Of a DNA stretch of 56,918 nt, positions 45,428 through 54,740 are shown one piece after another. Position numbers and translations under genes: made by a program. The stretch comes from Gudongella sp034006985 (GTDB lineage Bacteria; Bacillota; Clostridia; Tissierellales; Tissierellaceae). Every line of letters begins with the position of its first letter. The stretch's first letter is position 1. The notes below the pieces were generated by a model. That model was given only the letters and a program-made list of their open reading frames with translations. It was not told the origin of the DNA and searched no databases. Location: contig JAVERT010000017.1 in assembly GCA_034006985.1 (NCBI GenBank), positions 1 to 56,918 on the forward strand, in the 5' to 3' direction.

Positions 45428-45539
45428 ATTTTTCACCACTTTAGTATTAATTTTTGTAAAACTTTGTTATACTTAATCTTATCATAGTTATGTATAGCCT
45501 TAAAGCTAGATTATGATTTTTTTTAAGTCAATTGTATAT

Positions 45540-45568
45540 TTTCAATGATTTTAGGGTAAGTCTATTAT
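45540..45568 (+). promoter_or_regulatory. promoter of the serine-synthesis operon
   Basis: TTTCAA (45540-45545), 17-base spacer, TATTAT (45563-45568), 26 bases before the ATG of the aminotransferase gene. Confidence 0.55.
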
Positions 45569-45593
45569 ATCAATACTAGAAGGGGGTTAAATT

Positions 45594-46670
45594 ATGCACA
45601 AAAAATTATTTATACCAGGACCAGTAGATGTAAGAGAAGATGTTCTACAAAAAATGGCAACTCCTCAAATTGGCCATAGAACAAAAGAAGCTTCAAATTT
45701 ACAAAGAGGTATTTCAGAAAAGTTACAAAAAGTATTTAAAACAGATAATGTTATTCTTTTATCTACAAGTTCTGGTAGTGGTCTTATGGAGGGATCTATT
45801 AGATCTTTTACTAACAAAAAAGCTGCTGTTTTTTCAGTAGGTGCCTTTGGGAATAGGTGGTATGAAATGGCTTTATCAAACAACGTACCAGCTGATTTAT
45901 TCAAATCTGAACCCGGAGAGCCAACTACAGTAGAAATGGTCGATTTAGCTTTGAAAACAGGTATGTATGATGTAATTACCGTAACTCATAATGAGACTTC
46001 TACTGGATTGATGAATCCAGTTGACGAAATTGGCGCATTATTAAAGGAAAAATACCCTGATGTATTATTTTTAGTTGATACAGTTAGCTCAATGGCTGGT
46101 GTTGAAATTAAAACTGATGAATGGGGCATTGATGTTTGCATAACTTCTACACAAAAAGCTCTTGGTCTTCCTGCAGGATTATCTATTTGTTCAGTATCTG
46201 AAAGAGCTATAGAAGCTGGCAGAAATGTTAAGTACAGAGGTAGTTACCTGGATATAATTTCACTTTATGATACAGTTAAGAAAAAGGATCATCAGTATCC
46301 TTCAACACCATCACTATCACATATGTTCGCTTTGGACTATCAGCTTGATAGAATTTTAGAAGAAACACTAGAAGTTAGATATAAAAGACATGATGATATG
46401 GCTAATTTGGTCAGAGATTGGGCTAAAAAGAACTTTGACTTATTAGTAAAAGATGAGAAATATCTTTCTCAGACTTTAACAACAATCGTAAACACCAAAG
46501 ATATTAGTGTAGGAGATTTGAATAAAGCTTTAGCAGAGCGAGGTTTTATGATATCAAATGGCTATGGCGATCTAAAAAATAAAACTTTTAGAATATCACA
46601 TATGGCTGATTATACAACTGAAGATGTTAAAGAATTATTAGATACTATCGATGATATACTAAAACTTTAG
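45594..46670 (+). CDS. class V aminotransferase (phosphoserine aminotransferase-like)
   Basis: A 358-residue PLP enzyme of the class V aminotransferase/AGXT group. LFIPGPVDVREDVLQKMATPQIGHRTKEA is typical of the SerC-like and serine-glyoxylate transaminase branch. VTHNETSTGLMNPV, LFLVDTVSSMAGVEIKTDEWGIDVCITSTQKALGLPAGL gives the PLP Asp and Lys. It differs from classical E. coli SerC. Its place directly before serA strongly suggests conversion of 3-phosphohydroxypyruvate to phosphoserine; alanine-glyoxylate activity is the alternative. AGGGGG site; 11 bases before serA. Confidence 0.88.
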   Translation: MHKKLFIPGPVDVREDVLQKMATPQIGHRTKEASNLQRGISEKLQKVFKTDNVILLSTSSGSGLMEGSIRSFTNKKAAVFSVGAFGNRWYEMALSNNVPADLFKSEPGEPTTVEMVDLALKTGMYDVITVTHNETSTGLMNPVDEIGALLKEKYPDVLFLVDTVSSMAGVEIKTDEWGIDVCITSTQKALGLPAGLSICSVSERAIEAGRNVKYRGSYLDIISLYDTVKKKDHQYPSTPSLSHMFALDYQLDRILEETLEVRYKRHDDMANLVRDWAKKNFDLLVKDEKYLSQTLTTIVNTKDISVGDLNKALAERGFMISNGYGDLKNKTFRISHMADYTTEDVKELLDTIDDILKL

Positions 46671-46681
46671 GAGGTCTTTAA

Positions 46682-47590
46682 ATGGTTCATATTTTAGCTA
46701 CTGATGGTATTGATAAAAATGCTATTCTTGAATTAAACAAATTAGGACATAAAGTAACCGAACAATTTTACAATCCAGAAGAACTCGGTGATGCATTAAA
46801 AGATTACGATGTTGTAGTAGTAAGATCTGCTACAAAGATTAGAGAACCTATTATAGATAAAGCGGTTGCACATGGAAAACTTAAAATGGTTATAAGAGCA
46901 GGAGTTGGATTAGATAATATAGATGTTAACTATGCAAAAGAAAAAGGATTAGACGTTAGAAACACTCCTAATTCAAGTAGTGCTTCTGTAGCTGAACTTG
47001 CCCTAGCTCATATGTTTTGCCTTGCAAGATTTGTTGCTATTTCTAATGTTACAATGCGAAATGGTGAATGGAATAAAAAAGCATATAAAGGAATAGAACT
47101 ATCAGGAAAAACATTAGGCTTAATAGGTTTTGGTAGAATTTCATCTCAGCTTGCAATAAAAGCACATGCTCTTGGAATGAAAGTTATTTATACAAATAGA
47201 AGCGGTATAAAAGATGGCTATCCTGATTATGAATATATGAAGATGGAAGATTTATTTAAACACGCAGATTTTATATCCATTCATACCCCTGCAACAAAAG
47301 ATGGGAAACCGTTAATATCTACATCAGAAATAAAACAAATGAAAGACGGCGTTTATTTAATTAATTGTGCAAGAGGCGGAATAATAGATGAAGATGCTCT
47401 TCTAGATGCATTAGATTCTGGAAAAGTTGCTGGTGCAGGTATAGATGTCTTTTCGGAAGAACCAACTAAAAATGAAAAACTTGTAAATCATAAAAATGTA
47501 TCTGTTACACCACATATTGGTGGCTCAACAGATGAAGCCCAGGAGAGAATTGGCGAAGAAATCGTCGATATAATTAAATCAAATTTTTAG
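46682..47590 (+). CDS. serA: D-3-phosphoglycerate dehydrogenase (short form)
   Basis: A 302-residue NAD-dependent D-2-hydroxyacid dehydrogenase. Substrate-binding VVVRSATKIRE and MVIRAGVGLDNIDVNYA; nucleotide motif LGLIGFGRISSQLA (GxGxxS/G) near 145; catalytic INCARGGIIDEDALLDAL near 225 and Glu/His in EEPTKNE and VTPHIGGSTDEAQERIG near 277. It ends after the catalytic core, lacking both the intervening and ACT domains, so feedback inhibition by serine through an ACT site is not expected. Operon with the aminotransferase and DUF1015. GGAGG site. Confidence 0.93.
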   Translation: MVHILATDGIDKNAILELNKLGHKVTEQFYNPEELGDALKDYDVVVVRSATKIREPIIDKAVAHGKLKMVIRAGVGLDNIDVNYAKEKGLDVRNTPNSSSASVAELALAHMFCLARFVAISNVTMRNGEWNKKAYKGIELSGKTLGLIGFGRISSQLAIKAHALGMKVIYTNRSGIKDGYPDYEYMKMEDLFKHADFISIHTPATKDGKPLISTSEIKQMKDGVYLINCARGGIIDEDALLDALDSGKVAGAGIDVFSEEPTKNEKLVNHKNVSVTPHIGGSTDEAQERIGEEIVDIIKSNF

Positions 47591-47601
47591 GAGGTAATTA
47601 A

Positions 47602-48849
47602 ATGGCCGTTTTGAAACCCTTTAAAGCTTATAGACCATCACCTGAGTTAGCGAAGCAAGTAGCTGCACTCCCCTATGATGTTATGAATAGTGAAGAAGCA
47701 AGAAATATGGTTAAAGGAAACCCTTACTCATTTCTTCATGTTGACAAAGCAGAAATAGACCTTGATCCAAATATAGATGTTCACGATGCTGTTGTCTATG
47801 AAAAAGCTAGAGACAATCTATATAAAATGATTCATGAAAATGTATTTATTCAAGATAATGAAAACAGCTTTTATATCTACCAACAAACTTGGAATGGCAA
47901 AACCCAAACAGGCCTTGTTGGGACAGCTTCGATAGACGATTATTTAAATGATAATATTAAAAAGCATGAATTTACAAGAGCAGATAAAGAACTAGATAGA
48001 ATAAATCATGTTGATAAGACAAATGCAAACACTGGACCTATCTTCTTGACTTATAGAAAAAATGATAACATAAATTTAATAATCAATACTTGGATGCAAA
48101 AAGGGAAAGCGATATATGATGTCCAATATGATGACGGCGTTTCTCATAAAATTTGGCGTATAAATGATATTTCTACAATCAATAAATTAACTAACTTATT
48201 TAGTGAAATAGAAAATCTTTATATAGCTGATGGCCACCATAGAGCAGCTTCTGCTGTGAAAGTTGGAAAGAAAAGAAGAAATGAAAATCCAAATTACGAT
48301 GGCACCGAAGAATTTAATTTCTTTTTGTCAGTCCTATTCCCTGATGAAGACTTATATATCATGGATTATAATAGAGTGGTTAGAGATTTGAATGAGTTTT
48401 CAACAATAGAATTTATAGAATTGTTGAAAGAAAAATTTGAAATACTAGAGTATAACGGAGAAGACCAATTTAAACCAACTAAAAAACATGAATTTGGAAT
48501 GTATATTGATAATCAATGGTATATTCTAGAGGCTCTTGAGAACAGCTTTGATAGTAATTCCCCAGTTGATAGGCTTGACGCGTCTATACTTCAGAATAAT
48601 ATACTAAGACCTATTCTTGGAATTAATGACCCTAGAGTTGACGAAAGAATAGATTTTGTAGGTGGAATAAGAGGATTAGCTGAACTTGAACAAAGAGTTC
48701 AAGATGGTATGAGAGTTGCGTTTTCTATGTATCCAACTAGTATAGAAGATTTAATGGCTATAGCGGATTCTGGTAATGTAATGCCTCCAAAGTCAACTTG
48801 GTTTGAGCCTAAACTCAGAAGTGGTTTTTTTGTTCATACATTAGATTAA
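47602..48849 (+). CDS. DUF1015 family protein
   Basis: A 415-residue cytosolic protein of the DUF1015 family. Landmarks: FKAYRPSPELAKQVAALPYDVMNSEEAR at the N-terminus, NPYSFLHVDKAEIDL, KKHEFTRADKELDRINHVDKTNANTGPIFLTY and LYIADGHHRAASAV. The biochemical role is not established to my knowledge; some members have been linked to serine utilisation because of their usual place beside serC and serA, as here (11 bases after serA). GGAGG site. A hairpin follows the stop. Confidence 0.93.
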   Translation: MAVLKPFKAYRPSPELAKQVAALPYDVMNSEEARNMVKGNPYSFLHVDKAEIDLDPNIDVHDAVVYEKARDNLYKMIHENVFIQDNENSFYIYQQTWNGKTQTGLVGTASIDDYLNDNIKKHEFTRADKELDRINHVDKTNANTGPIFLTYRKNDNINLIINTWMQKGKAIYDVQYDDGVSHKIWRINDISTINKLTNLFSEIENLYIADGHHRAASAVKVGKKRRNENPNYDGTEEFNFFLSVLFPDEDLYIMDYNRVVRDLNEFSTIEFIELLKEKFEILEYNGEDQFKPTKKHEFGMYIDNQWYILEALENSFDSNSPVDRLDASILQNNILRPILGINDPRVDERIDFVGGIRGLAELEQRVQDGMRVAFSMYPTSIEDLMAIADSGNVMPPKSTWFEPKLRSGFFVHTLD

Positions 48850-48852
48850 ACA

Positions 48853-48874
48853 AACCCGCGAATGCGGGTTTTGC
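48853..48874 (+). terminator. hairpin after the serine operon
   Basis: AACCCGC / GCGGGTT stem with a four-base loop followed by TTGCTA. The T run is short, so termination may be partial. Confidence 0.6.
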
Positions 48875-48913
48875 TATACTATTAATAATTAAAACAGTCT
48901 AGAGGTGATTCTA

Positions 48914-50017
48914 TTGAAAAAATGGATTTTTATAGTTATAGCAGCTCTTTTTATAAACCTTATAAGTAGTAATATGATTCTATTTTCTGAGAATCCAGAT
49001 TCCATTACTGAAATAGAAAAAGAAATGACAACTTTAAATAAAGAAGAGTTGCAAATTCTAGATGAACTTTTTCTATTAAACCAAAATATAGTTGAGCTAG
49101 AAAAGGAATCATCTTTGTTAACAAAAGATATTGAAACCTTAAACAAAGAAGTTGATTCTCTCCAAACAGATATTGAATACTTAGATATTAAATACTCAGA
49201 TAATCTATCTTTAATGGAGTCATTTCTCCAAGATTACCAAAAAAAGGGACCTTTAAACACTCTTCAATTAATCTTGAGCTCTGACAGTCTTAATATGATG
49301 CTCTCACGCTTAAATAGCATACGCGAACTTTCTAAAGGTGTTTCTAATTTACTAGAAAACTTAGAAGAAAATAAGGTGGCTCTAGAAAACAAAAAAACTT
49401 TCCGTGAAGAAACTCTTCTAACTATAAAAGATAGACAAGCTGAACTCCAGGCTTCTAAAAAATCCAAACAAATCGCAATTGATAATCTAGAAACTAGGCT
49501 ATCCTCACTTAAAGAGGATAGATCTAAATATGAGAATTATCTTGTTGATATCGATAATTCTTGGAAAGAAACGAAGCCGGACTTTACAAAGACTATTTCT
49601 ACTATCTCAAAAATAGTAGAAACTGGTGACCTCCCAAATGAACTTGTAGATTTGAAATTTGGATTAGCTGGAATAACTGCTAAAATTTATGATACTCCAT
49701 TTAATACAGCTTTAAATAATAAGAATCTGCCAACTCCAGTAGAAATTATATTTAATAAAGACAATATGACTTTAAATATCCCTGAGCTTAATATTTATTT
49801 ATCCGGCAATTTAGAGTTAATAGATGATACAACTCTTCAATTTAATATAATTGAAGGCAAATATTTAGATTTAACACTTGGAGAAAGAAGTATAGAATCC
49901 TTATTTGATTCAAATTATCTTAAGTTTAATTTCAAAGAAATTCTTATGGGTAATACTATTAAATCATTAAAAATGAACAATGAAAATATTGAACTCTTGT
50001 TAAACAAATTATTTTAA
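48914..50017 (+). CDS. exported coiled-coil protein encoded upstream of ftsEX
   Basis: A 367-residue protein. An N-terminal hydrophobic signal or anchor (KKWIFIVIAALFINLIS) is followed by two long coiled-coil segments (about 30-110 and 140-210) rich in L, E and K. A beta-rich C-terminal domain of about 150 residues (215-367) follows. The coiled-coil part resembles the N-terminal part of EnvC, PcsB and CwlO, the extracellular partners that FtsEX uses to switch on cell-wall hydrolysis. No LytM, CHAP or NlpC/P60 catalytic domain is present. A GTG at 48905 lies in the AGAGGTG site, so TTG 48914 is taken as the start. Fifteen bases before ftsE. Likely an FtsEX effector; inference. Confidence 0.75.
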   Translation: MKKWIFIVIAALFINLISSNMILFSENPDSITEIEKEMTTLNKEELQILDELFLLNQNIVELEKESSLLTKDIETLNKEVDSLQTDIEYLDIKYSDNLSLMESFLQDYQKKGPLNTLQLILSSDSLNMMLSRLNSIRELSKGVSNLLENLEENKVALENKKTFREETLLTIKDRQAELQASKKSKQIAIDNLETRLSSLKEDRSKYENYLVDIDNSWKETKPDFTKTISTISKIVETGDLPNELVDLKFGLAGITAKIYDTPFNTALNNKNLPTPVEIIFNKDNMTLNIPELNIYLSGNLELIDDTTLQFNIIEGKYLDLTLGERSIESLFDSNYLKFNFKEILMGNTIKSLKMNNENIELLLNKLF

Positions 50018-50032
50018 ATAAGGAGAAATTAA

Positions 50033-50707
50033 ATGATTGAAGCTAAGAACTTAAGCCTAATATATAAAGATGGAACTCATGGAATAAAAGATGTTAACCT
50101 TCTCATCCCCCAAGGGGAACTTGTCTATGTAACAGGAACAAGCGGGTCTGGAAAAACTAGCTTTATAAAACTTCTCCTTGGAATAGAAAAGCCTAGTTCT
50201 GGGAGTTTAGATGTTATTGGATATTCTATGAACAATATTTCCTCAACTAAATTGCAAAGTTTAAGGCAGTTAATAGGACCTGTTTTTCAAGATTTTAAGC
50301 TGCTAAATGGTCGTAGCGTATATGATAATGTCCTTGTAGGTCTTAGATTTCTAGACTATAGCGATGAAAAAATGCATGAACTTAGCTTAAATGCAATGGA
50401 AAAAGTTGGTCTTTCTCACAAAGTTCATTCTCCTGTTGAAAATCTTTCCTATGGAGAAAGACAAAGAGTAGCTATAGCAAGAGCTGTTGCCAGAAGTCCT
50501 CGATTAATAATAGCTGATGAACCTACAGGTAACTTAGATAAAAAAAATGCATTGATAGTGCTTGATTTGCTGAAATCATTCCAATCAAATGAAACTTCAG
50601 TTATAATAACAACACATGCAGTAGCACTTATCGAGGATGAAAAAAACGCAATGCATATTCTTGTAGAAGATACAAAAATGTCTGTGAGGGATAGATATGG
50701 CAAATAG
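50033..50707 (+). CDS. ftsE: cell-division ABC transporter ATP-binding protein FtsE
   Basis: A 224-residue ABC ATPase. Walker A GTSGSGKTS at 35-43; FtsE-typical IGPVFQDFKLLNGRSVYDNV near residue 80; signature LSYGERQRVAIARA; Walker B LIIADEPTGNLD; switch His in TTHAVALIED. With FtsX it forms a complex that controls peptidoglycan hydrolases at the septum or side wall. GGAGA site; overlaps ftsX by 11 bases. Confidence 0.95.
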   Translation: MIEAKNLSLIYKDGTHGIKDVNLLIPQGELVYVTGTSGSGKTSFIKLLLGIEKPSSGSLDVIGYSMNNISSTKLQSLRQLIGPVFQDFKLLNGRSVYDNVLVGLRFLDYSDEKMHELSLNAMEKVGLSHKVHSPVENLSYGERQRVAIARAVARSPRLIIADEPTGNLDKKNALIVLDLLKSFQSNETSVIITTHAVALIEDEKNAMHILVEDTKMSVRDRYGK

Positions 50708-51581
50708 GAAAAATAATATACCTTACTTTATAAAAGAAGCTGCAGTTATTGTAAAAGGAGATATTTCTTCTAATACTATGAGCGTTATAAGCCTGTCATT
50801 TATTTTTTTTATTTTAACAATACTCTTTTCCATAACAATTAATCTTCAAACCCTAATAACTGACCTAAAGGAACAAGCAGAAATAAGTGTTTTCTATGAA
50901 GAAAATACTGACCTCGATACTCTAAAGACCAAATTGCAAAGTATTGCTGGTGTAAGAAACATTACTTTCATTAATCAAGAAAATGCAAAAAAAGAAATGG
51001 TGGAAACATTAGGAGAGGATTCAAAGATTATAGATTTATTTGAATATAACCCCTTTAGCCCTTATTTAGAGGTTAATATCGAATTGGAAAAACTATCTGA
51101 AGTTGTTAATGAAATAAAAGATACAAAAAATGTAACATATATACGAGATAATAAAGAAATCCTACTGAAATTAGAGAATATAATGAGCCTAATCAGTGTC
51201 TTTGGTATTTTTATTCTTCTAGCAGTAAGTATTACAACTGTTTTTGTAACATCTCATCTTATAAGACAAGGGATATATATAAACCGAGAAGCTATTGGAA
51301 CATTAAAGCTCTTAGGTGCCCCAAGTAAATTTATATTTTTCCCATATCTTTTAAATGGACTATTTATGACTTTATTTGCAGGAATTCTATCTATTGGATT
51401 AACTTTTGTTACTGTTAGTTATGCATTTAAAATGCTTCTATCAACTATTTCTTTTATTAAACTCTCACCATTTAATGAACATATGGTTGTTTTAGCTGGC
51501 TTTGCTATTTTACTAAGCATAGTTTTAGGAATTTTAGGAAGTGCAATAGGGATTAAATCTACTAGCCCAAAAATTAAATAA
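50697..51581 (+). CDS. ftsX: cell-division membrane protein FtsX
   Basis: A 294-residue FtsX: cytoplasmic N-terminus, first membrane helix (about 28-48), a large extracellular loop (about 50-155, with QAEISVFYEENTDLDTLKTKLQSIAGV), and three C-terminal helices with LIRQGIYINREAIGTLKLLGAPSKFI between them. This loop is where FtsX contacts its coiled-coil hydrolase regulator. Overlaps ftsE and is followed directly by a terminator. Confidence 0.95.
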   Translation: MANRKNNIPYFIKEAAVIVKGDISSNTMSVISLSFIFFILTILFSITINLQTLITDLKEQAEISVFYEENTDLDTLKTKLQSIAGVRNITFINQENAKKEMVETLGEDSKIIDLFEYNPFSPYLEVNIELEKLSEVVNEIKDTKNVTYIRDNKEILLKLENIMSLISVFGIFILLAVSITTVFVTSHLIRQGIYINREAIGTLKLLGAPSKFIFFPYLLNGLFMTLFAGILSIGLTFVTVSYAFKMLLSTISFIKLSPFNEHMVVLAGFAILLSIVLGILGSAIGIKSTSPKIK

Positions 51582-51602
51582 AGACTCTATTTAAGAGTCT
51601 TT
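51580..51602. terminator. bidirectional terminator between ftsX and EamA gene
   Basis: AAAGACTCT / AGAGTCTTT stem with a five-base loop, overlapping the stop codons of both convergent genes. Confidence 0.75.
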
Positions 51603-52500
51603 AGAATAAAAGTAAAACTGCAACTCCCGTTACTGATACAAACGCACCAAAAATTTCAAGTGGCCTTACTTTTTCTTTAAATAAAAATATTGAAAACGGA
51701 ATTATTGTTATAGGTGTAATAGATGTAATCGTTGATGCAATTCCAGCCGTTGTATACCTTATAGCTACAAGAGACAAACTTACCCCTATAAATGGACCAA
51801 AAATAGATCCTAATAGGGTGTATTTTATTGCCGTTTTATCTTTAATTGCAAGATTTATACTTCCCCATTGTTTTCTTATTGTTATAAAAAGTGCAAAACA
51901 TATGAATCCAGCTATTATTCTTATCTGGGTAGCTGCGAATGTGTTGTAATCTCCTAAACCAACTTTGCTAAATATTAAACCTACCGCTTGACCAACTGCA
52001 CCTAAAAAAGCATAAAAAAGTCCTCTAGTTGAGTATTTGATTTTTATTTTTTGTTCTGATGTATCTTTGCTCATTATTACTATAACTATTCCTGCTATTG
52101 TAATCGCCATCCCGAGCATACCCACTAATGATATTTTTTCGCCTAAAAAAATGAATCCGAATAAAGCAGCCATCGGGGGACTTGTAGCCATCATAAGTAG
52201 AGATATCCTTACACCAACTTCAACATATGCCTTCAGCATAAAAAAATCGCCTATAAAAAAACCTATCACCCCAGATAAAGTAAGCCATATCCAAGCATGC
52301 AATGAAGCATCTGTTGGAAACATAACCCCTCTAGTTATAAATGCAGTAATTGAAAGAAATGTAAATCCAAAAATTAACTTAATAAAATTAACTGATACAC
52401 TTCCTATTCTCTTAGTAGCCTCTCCAAAAAAAATTCCAACCAAAGTCCAGCTAAATGCTGTAAACAAAGCTGCTATTTCACCAATATTCTGATTTAGCAT
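51601..52500 (-). CDS. EamA/DMT family transporter
   Basis: A 299-residue membrane protein with ten predicted helices in two EamA repeats (about 8-140 and 158-299). Each repeat has a pattern such as LSGVIGFFIGDFFMLKAYVEVGVRISLLMMATSPPMAALFGFIFLGEKIS, and the second ends IPFSIFLFKEKVRPLEIFGAFVSVTGV. Drug/metabolite transporters of this type export amino acids or other metabolites; the substrate is not predictable. AAAGGGG site. It follows the SLH gene by 28 bases on the same strand. Confidence 0.9.
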   Translation of the reverse strand: MLNQNIGEIAALFTAFSWTLVGIFFGEATKRIGSVSVNFIKLIFGFTFLSITAFITRGVMFPTDASLHAWIWLTLSGVIGFFIGDFFMLKAYVEVGVRISLLMMATSPPMAALFGFIFLGEKISLVGMLGMAITIAGIVIVIMSKDTSEQKIKIKYSTRGLFYAFLGAVGQAVGLIFSKVGLGDYNTFAATQIRIIAGFICFALFITIRKQWGSINLAIKDKTAIKYTLLGSIFGPFIGVSLSLVAIRYTTAGIASTITSITPITIIPFSIFLFKEKVRPLEIFGAFVSVTGVAVLLLF

Positions 52501-52528
52501 CAGCTTTTTCCCCTTTCATAAAAAAAAC

Positions 52529-53530
52529 TTATTCCTCAATAAAAGTATCAAATGCTCTTAATACTAATAGCACAGATTGCTCTCTTGTTATTAGAGTAAA
52601 AGGATTTAGCTTACCATTTTCATCACCTTTGAATATTTGTTTTTGATTTAAAAAGATCATACTATCATATGCATATTCTTTAATTCCTTCATTGTTTTGT
52701 GAGGGATATATAGCAGTATCCAAACTAGTATCTATTTTTTTTAAGGTTCTCATCATTATAACCGCAATATCTTGTCTTGTTATTGGGTTTCTAGGTCTAA
52801 ATGTTTTATCTTCATATCCAGAAACTATTCCTAATTCAAATGCTTTTGAGATATCTGGGTTTGATGTGTCAATAAAAGGAACTTCATTAAACACTATTAT
52901 ATCGTTTGTAGTTTTCTCATAAAGATTAACCATTAATGCGCTAAACTCTTCTCTTGTTATAGTCTCTTTCATATTCGATTTGATATCATCAATTAACAAT
53001 CCAGAGTTCACAGCCTGATTTAATTCCTCAATTGCCCATTGACTAGCATAATTATATGGATAAATCAAACCAATACTCGTTGATGGGCTGTACCCACCAA
53101 GTATACTGAATGAACCCAGTATATCCTGCATTCTTATCCCATGTCTTATTTTAAAGCTATAAGAACTTCCCATTAAATCTATATTTTGCGTTTCAATGCC
53201 AATTTGATCTGGAGTTAAAACTATTTGGTATAAGCCTTCTGAATTTTTTTGTATACCATCAAATTTAAATGTCAAATCTTTTGTATTCACCTTATCCCCA
53301 GCTCTAATATATACATTAACCTGAGTAAAAACTTTCCCTTTATACTCATCTTTTAGAGCCATCTCTGATATATTCAGGTCTTCTTTCCATTTTAATATGA
53401 AAGAGTCACTAGTACTGTCTTGTATCTCTACAGATACTTGTTTTGGTACTCCTATTGAAAAATCACTCGCAATAACAGTTGATGGTAGCATGATTACTAA
53501 AATCATAAAAAGTAGTAGTCTATATTTCAT
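52529..53530 (-). CDS. exported SLH-domain surface protein
   Basis: A 333-residue secreted protein. Signal peptide MKYRLLLFMILVIMLPSTVIAS; an N-terminal fibronectin-III-like domain (about 28-135, VSVEIQDSTSDSFILKWKED); three C-terminal SLH repeats (about 150-333; ITREEFSALMVNLY, GIVSGYEDKTFRPRNPITRQDIAV, IFKGDENGKLNPFTLITREQSV). It would sit on the cell wall. The frame extends to 53560, but ATG 53530 has GGAGG at five bases and gives a proper signal peptide. It follows the YkvA-like gene by 14 bases. Confidence 0.88.
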   Translation of the reverse strand: MKYRLLLFMILVIMLPSTVIASDFSIGVPKQVSVEIQDSTSDSFILKWKEDLNISEMALKDEYKGKVFTQVNVYIRAGDKVNTKDLTFKFDGIQKNSEGLYQIVLTPDQIGIETQNIDLMGSSYSFKIRHGIRMQDILGSFSILGGYSPSTSIGLIYPYNYASQWAIEELNQAVNSGLLIDDIKSNMKETITREEFSALMVNLYEKTTNDIIVFNEVPFIDTSNPDISKAFELGIVSGYEDKTFRPRNPITRQDIAVIMMRTLKKIDTSLDTAIYPSQNNEGIKEYAYDSMIFLNQKQIFKGDENGKLNPFTLITREQSVLLVLRAFDTFIEE

Positions 53531-53544
53531 TTTAACCTCCATAA

Positions 53545-53922
53545 TTATAATTGTTTCCAATCTTTATACTTATCTAATTCATCTTTTATCTTTGTTAACA
53601 AATAACCTATTACCGCAGCATCATCTATGAATCCTCCAAAAAGAAAATCTGGAATAATATCCATAGGATTTGCTAAATATACTAATCCAGCAATTATTGT
53701 TATAATTGTAGATTTTGGTACCGATCTATATCTTTTTTTTGTATAATCCACTACAAGACTCATCACTAATTGGATATCTTCTATAAGATTCCCCAATTGA
53801 GTATTATCCTTTATTGTTAAATTTGTGTTTTCAAGTAATCCTTTTAGTTTTTCAGGATTATTATAGTACTCGATTGCCTTAGCTTTAAGATTGTATAATA
53901 TTCTTTTAGGTTGTATTTTCAT
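53545..53922 (-). CDS. YkvA/DUF1232 family protein
   Basis: A 125-residue DUF1232 protein. The diagnostic core is near residues 75-105: IIAGLVYLANPMDIIPDFLFGGFIDDAAVIGYLL. Its Asp-Pro-Asp-Ile-Ile-Pro-like motif is preceded by a helical N-terminal region. It carries one or two short hydrophobic helices. Function unknown. It precedes the SLH protein gene by 14 bases. Confidence 0.9.
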   Translation of the reverse strand: MKIQPKRILYNLKAKAIEYYNNPEKLKGLLENTNLTIKDNTQLGNLIEDIQLVMSLVVDYTKKRYRSVPKSTIITIIAGLVYLANPMDIIPDFLFGGFIDDAAVIGYLLTKIKDELDKYKDWKQL

Positions 53923-54036
53923 CTTTACACTCTCTTTCTATTCTTTAAAACTATCGACTTTAATATATAAATCGTTTTTGACACCATCAATTAAAACATT
54001 ATATCATAATACTTGCACTATCTACAATTGCACAAG

Positions 54037-54059
54037 AAAAAAAGCCTCCATAAGGAGGC
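54037..54059 (-). terminator. terminator of superoxide dismutase gene
   Basis: On the minus strand GCCTCC / GGAGGC with a TTAT loop followed by seven Ts, just past the dismutase stop. A textbook rho-independent terminator. Confidence 0.93.
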
Positions 54060-54071
54060 AATTTAAACATC

Positions 54072-54674
54072 TTATTTATTAAAATTTTCTTCAACTTTAT
54101 CCCAGTTAATTGTATTAAACCAAGAATCTATATATTCATCTCTTTTGTTCTGATATTTAAGATAATAAGCATGCTCCCATACATCGATTCCAAGCACAGG
54201 AATCTTGCCATCAGATATTGGATTGTCTTGATTAGGAGTAGAAGTAATTTCTAGTTTATCACCATTTAATACCAACCATGCCCAACCACTACCAAATCTA
54301 CCTAGTGCTGCTTTTTTAAACTCTTCCTTAAAAAATTCAAAGCTCCCAAAACTATTTTTAATTTTTGCTAGAAGCATTGTTTTAGGTTCTCCTCCACCAT
54401 TTGGTTTCATAATCTCCCAAAACATACTGTGATTTAAATGTCCGCCACCATTGTTTCTAACTGCAGTCCTAATCTCTTCTGGTAATCTATCAATAGACTT
54501 TATTAAATCTTCTAAGCTAAGGTTTTCTAACTCTTCAAGCCCTTCTAGCGCTTTATTTAGCTTATCAACATAACCTTGATGGTGTTTTGTATAGTGGATC
54601 TCCATTGTTTTAGCATCAATAAAAGGCTCTAATTCATTGTATCCATAATTTAAACTCGGTAGATTAAAACTCAT
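54072..54674 (-). CDS. sodA: Fe/Mn superoxide dismutase
   Basis: A 200-residue dismutase that turns superoxide into oxygen and hydrogen peroxide. Metal ligands: H27 (MEIHYTKHH), H82 (HLNHSMFW), D164 and H168 (GIDVWEHAYY). No signal peptide, so cytosolic. Fe versus Mn use cannot be decided safely by eye. ATG with GGAGAG. It is a one-gene unit; a Fur-like box 67 bases upstream suggests control by metal or peroxide. For an anaerobe this is an oxygen-defence enzyme. Confidence 0.95.
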   Translation of the reverse strand: MSFNLPSLNYGYNELEPFIDAKTMEIHYTKHHQGYVDKLNKALEGLEELENLSLEDLIKSIDRLPEEIRTAVRNNGGGHLNHSMFWEIMKPNGGGEPKTMLLAKIKNSFGSFEFFKEEFKKAALGRFGSGWAWLVLNGDKLEITSTPNQDNPISDGKIPVLGIDVWEHAYYLKYQNKRDEYIDSWFNTINWDKVEENFNK

Positions 54675-54740
54675 AATATTATCTCTCCTTTATATATACA
54701 TTGATTGCTTTCTATTTATTGTTATACCCGCCAAACTAGT

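Noticed and set aside
45428..45593. Cobalamin riboswitch upstream of cobU
   Set aside because: The divergent intergenic region is about 165 bases and is shared with another promoter. I could not see the conserved B12-box or a fitting fold.
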